From positions 1 through 6,001 of the forward strand of contig JAEDJH010000069.1 in the NCBI GenBank assembly GCA_016296415.1: 6,001 bases of DNA, read 5' to 3'. The position numbers and the translations under genes are program-made. The notes below the pieces were generated by a model. It was not told the DNA's origin and did not search any database. It saw nothing but the letters and a program-made list of their open reading frames with translations. Shown here one piece after another: positions 5,544 to 6,001 of the stretch; within the stretch, counting starts at the first letter, position 1, and each line of letters starts with the position of its first letter. The DNA is from Clostridia bacterium. Lineage in GTDB: Bacteria; Bacillota; Clostridia; Christensenellales; CAG-138.

Positions 5544-6001
5544 ATGTTTTCGGTTGGCGAAAAAATTATCTACGGAAAAAAGGGCGTGTGCGTGGTAAAA
5601 AGCATCGGCAGCCCCGGCTTTTCCGATGGGGAGGACAGGCTTTATTATACGCTTTCGCCCCAAAATTCGACCGAGACCATATTCGCGCCGGTGGACTCGG
5701 GCGTGTTCATGCGCCCCGTGATAACAAGGGCGGAGGCGCTGGAGCTTATCGACAGGATACCCGAGATAGAAAGTGGCACCGAGTTTGACGTCGTCATAAC
5801 CAAAAAGGAGCTTCCGGAGTTTTATAAAAAGTTTTTCGAAACGCACAGCTGCGAGGATCTGGTGCGGCTGATTCTGATTGCAAAAAGGCGTATCGAAAGG
5901 GCGACCGAGAATAAAAGAAAACCGTCCCAAACGGAACGGGAGTTTATAAAGGGCGCCGAAAATATTCTTTACGGCGAGCTTGCCGAGGCGCTCGGCATAG
6001 A
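5544..6001 (+). CDS. CarD family transcriptional regulator, truncated by the window edge
   Basis: The visible 152 residues belong to a CarD_CdnL-type protein, which binds the RNA polymerase beta subunit and alters promoter open-complex stability, usually at rRNA and other housekeeping promoters. The N-terminal RNA-polymerase-interaction domain covers about residues 1-60: MFSVGEKIIYGKKGVCVV, then YYTLSP (34-39), TIFAPVD (45-51) and MRPVITRAEALELI (56-69). A helical C-terminal half follows with charged helices such as KRRIERATENKRK (114-126). The start is supported by GGAGG 6 nt upstream. The frame is open to the right edge, so the stop lies beyond; Firmicute members are only slightly longer, so most of the protein is here. 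It has its own promoter after mnmG. The targets and whether it regulates itself are unknown. Confidence 0.87.
   Translation, partial: MFSVGEKIIYGKKGVCVVKSIGSPGFSDGEDRLYYTLSPQNSTETIFAPVDSGVFMRPVITRAEALELIDRIPEIESGTEFDVVITKKELPEFYKKFFETHSCEDLVRLILIAKRRIERATENKRKPSQTEREFIKGAENILYGELAEALGI

Noticed and set aside
5493..5930. A 145-codon minus-strand frame opposite carD
   Set aside because: It is antisense to a clear CarD domain with a good ribosome binding site, and it runs through the carD promoter region.

Overview
The window reads as an ordinary chromosomal housekeeping segment from a Gram-positive anaerobe-type bacterium, most likely a Firmicute of class Clostridia. This is inferred from four things: extended -10 promoters of the TGnTATAAT type, G-rich Shine-Dalgarno sites, a short clostridial-style CarD regulator, and an NlpC/P60 protein anchored by a single N-terminal membrane segment. 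Base composition is moderate (about half G+C by eye), with frequent ATA (Ile) and AGG (Arg) codons throughout. No database search was possible, so the taxonomic placement is an inference.

Left arm (minus strand, 43-2436). Reading leftwards from a divergent promoter region at 2437-2562 come an alpha/beta hydrolase of the monoacylglycerol-lipase type, then, after only 14 bp, a family 4 iron-sulfur uracil-DNA glycosylase. These two probably share a transcript. A 163-bp gap with a candidate promoter of its own separates them from a membrane-anchored NlpC/P60 cell-wall peptidase. That gene carries a perfectly in-frame 12-bp repeat in its juxtamembrane linker. Bases 1-42 lie beyond its stop codon and hold nothing I can assign.

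Right arm (plus strand, 2563-6001). Reading rightwards from the same divergent region come lipoate-protein ligase A and mnmG, which overlap by 4 bp (GTGA) and so are probably translationally coupled. After a 111-bp AT-rich spacer with its own extended -10 promoter, an 8-bp inverted repeat and a leader hairpin, a CarD-family transcription regulator begins and runs off the right edge.

How the genes work together: there is no single pathway. LplA attaches lipoate to 2-oxoacid dehydrogenase or glycine-cleavage proteins, MnmG modifies the tRNA wobble uridine, CarD binds RNA polymerase, UDG starts base-excision repair, the hydrolase probably cleaves lipid esters, and the NlpC/P60 enzyme probably trims peptidoglycan. 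I found no CRISPR array, transposon, tRNA, rRNA, toxin-antitoxin pair or recognisable novel defence system. The more interesting signals are regulatory or microsatellite-like: the 12-bp repeat, the G8 tract serving as the lplA ribosome binding site, the tandem -10 duplication in the divergent promoter, the inverted repeat around the carD promoter, and the unusual lplA-mnmG coupling.
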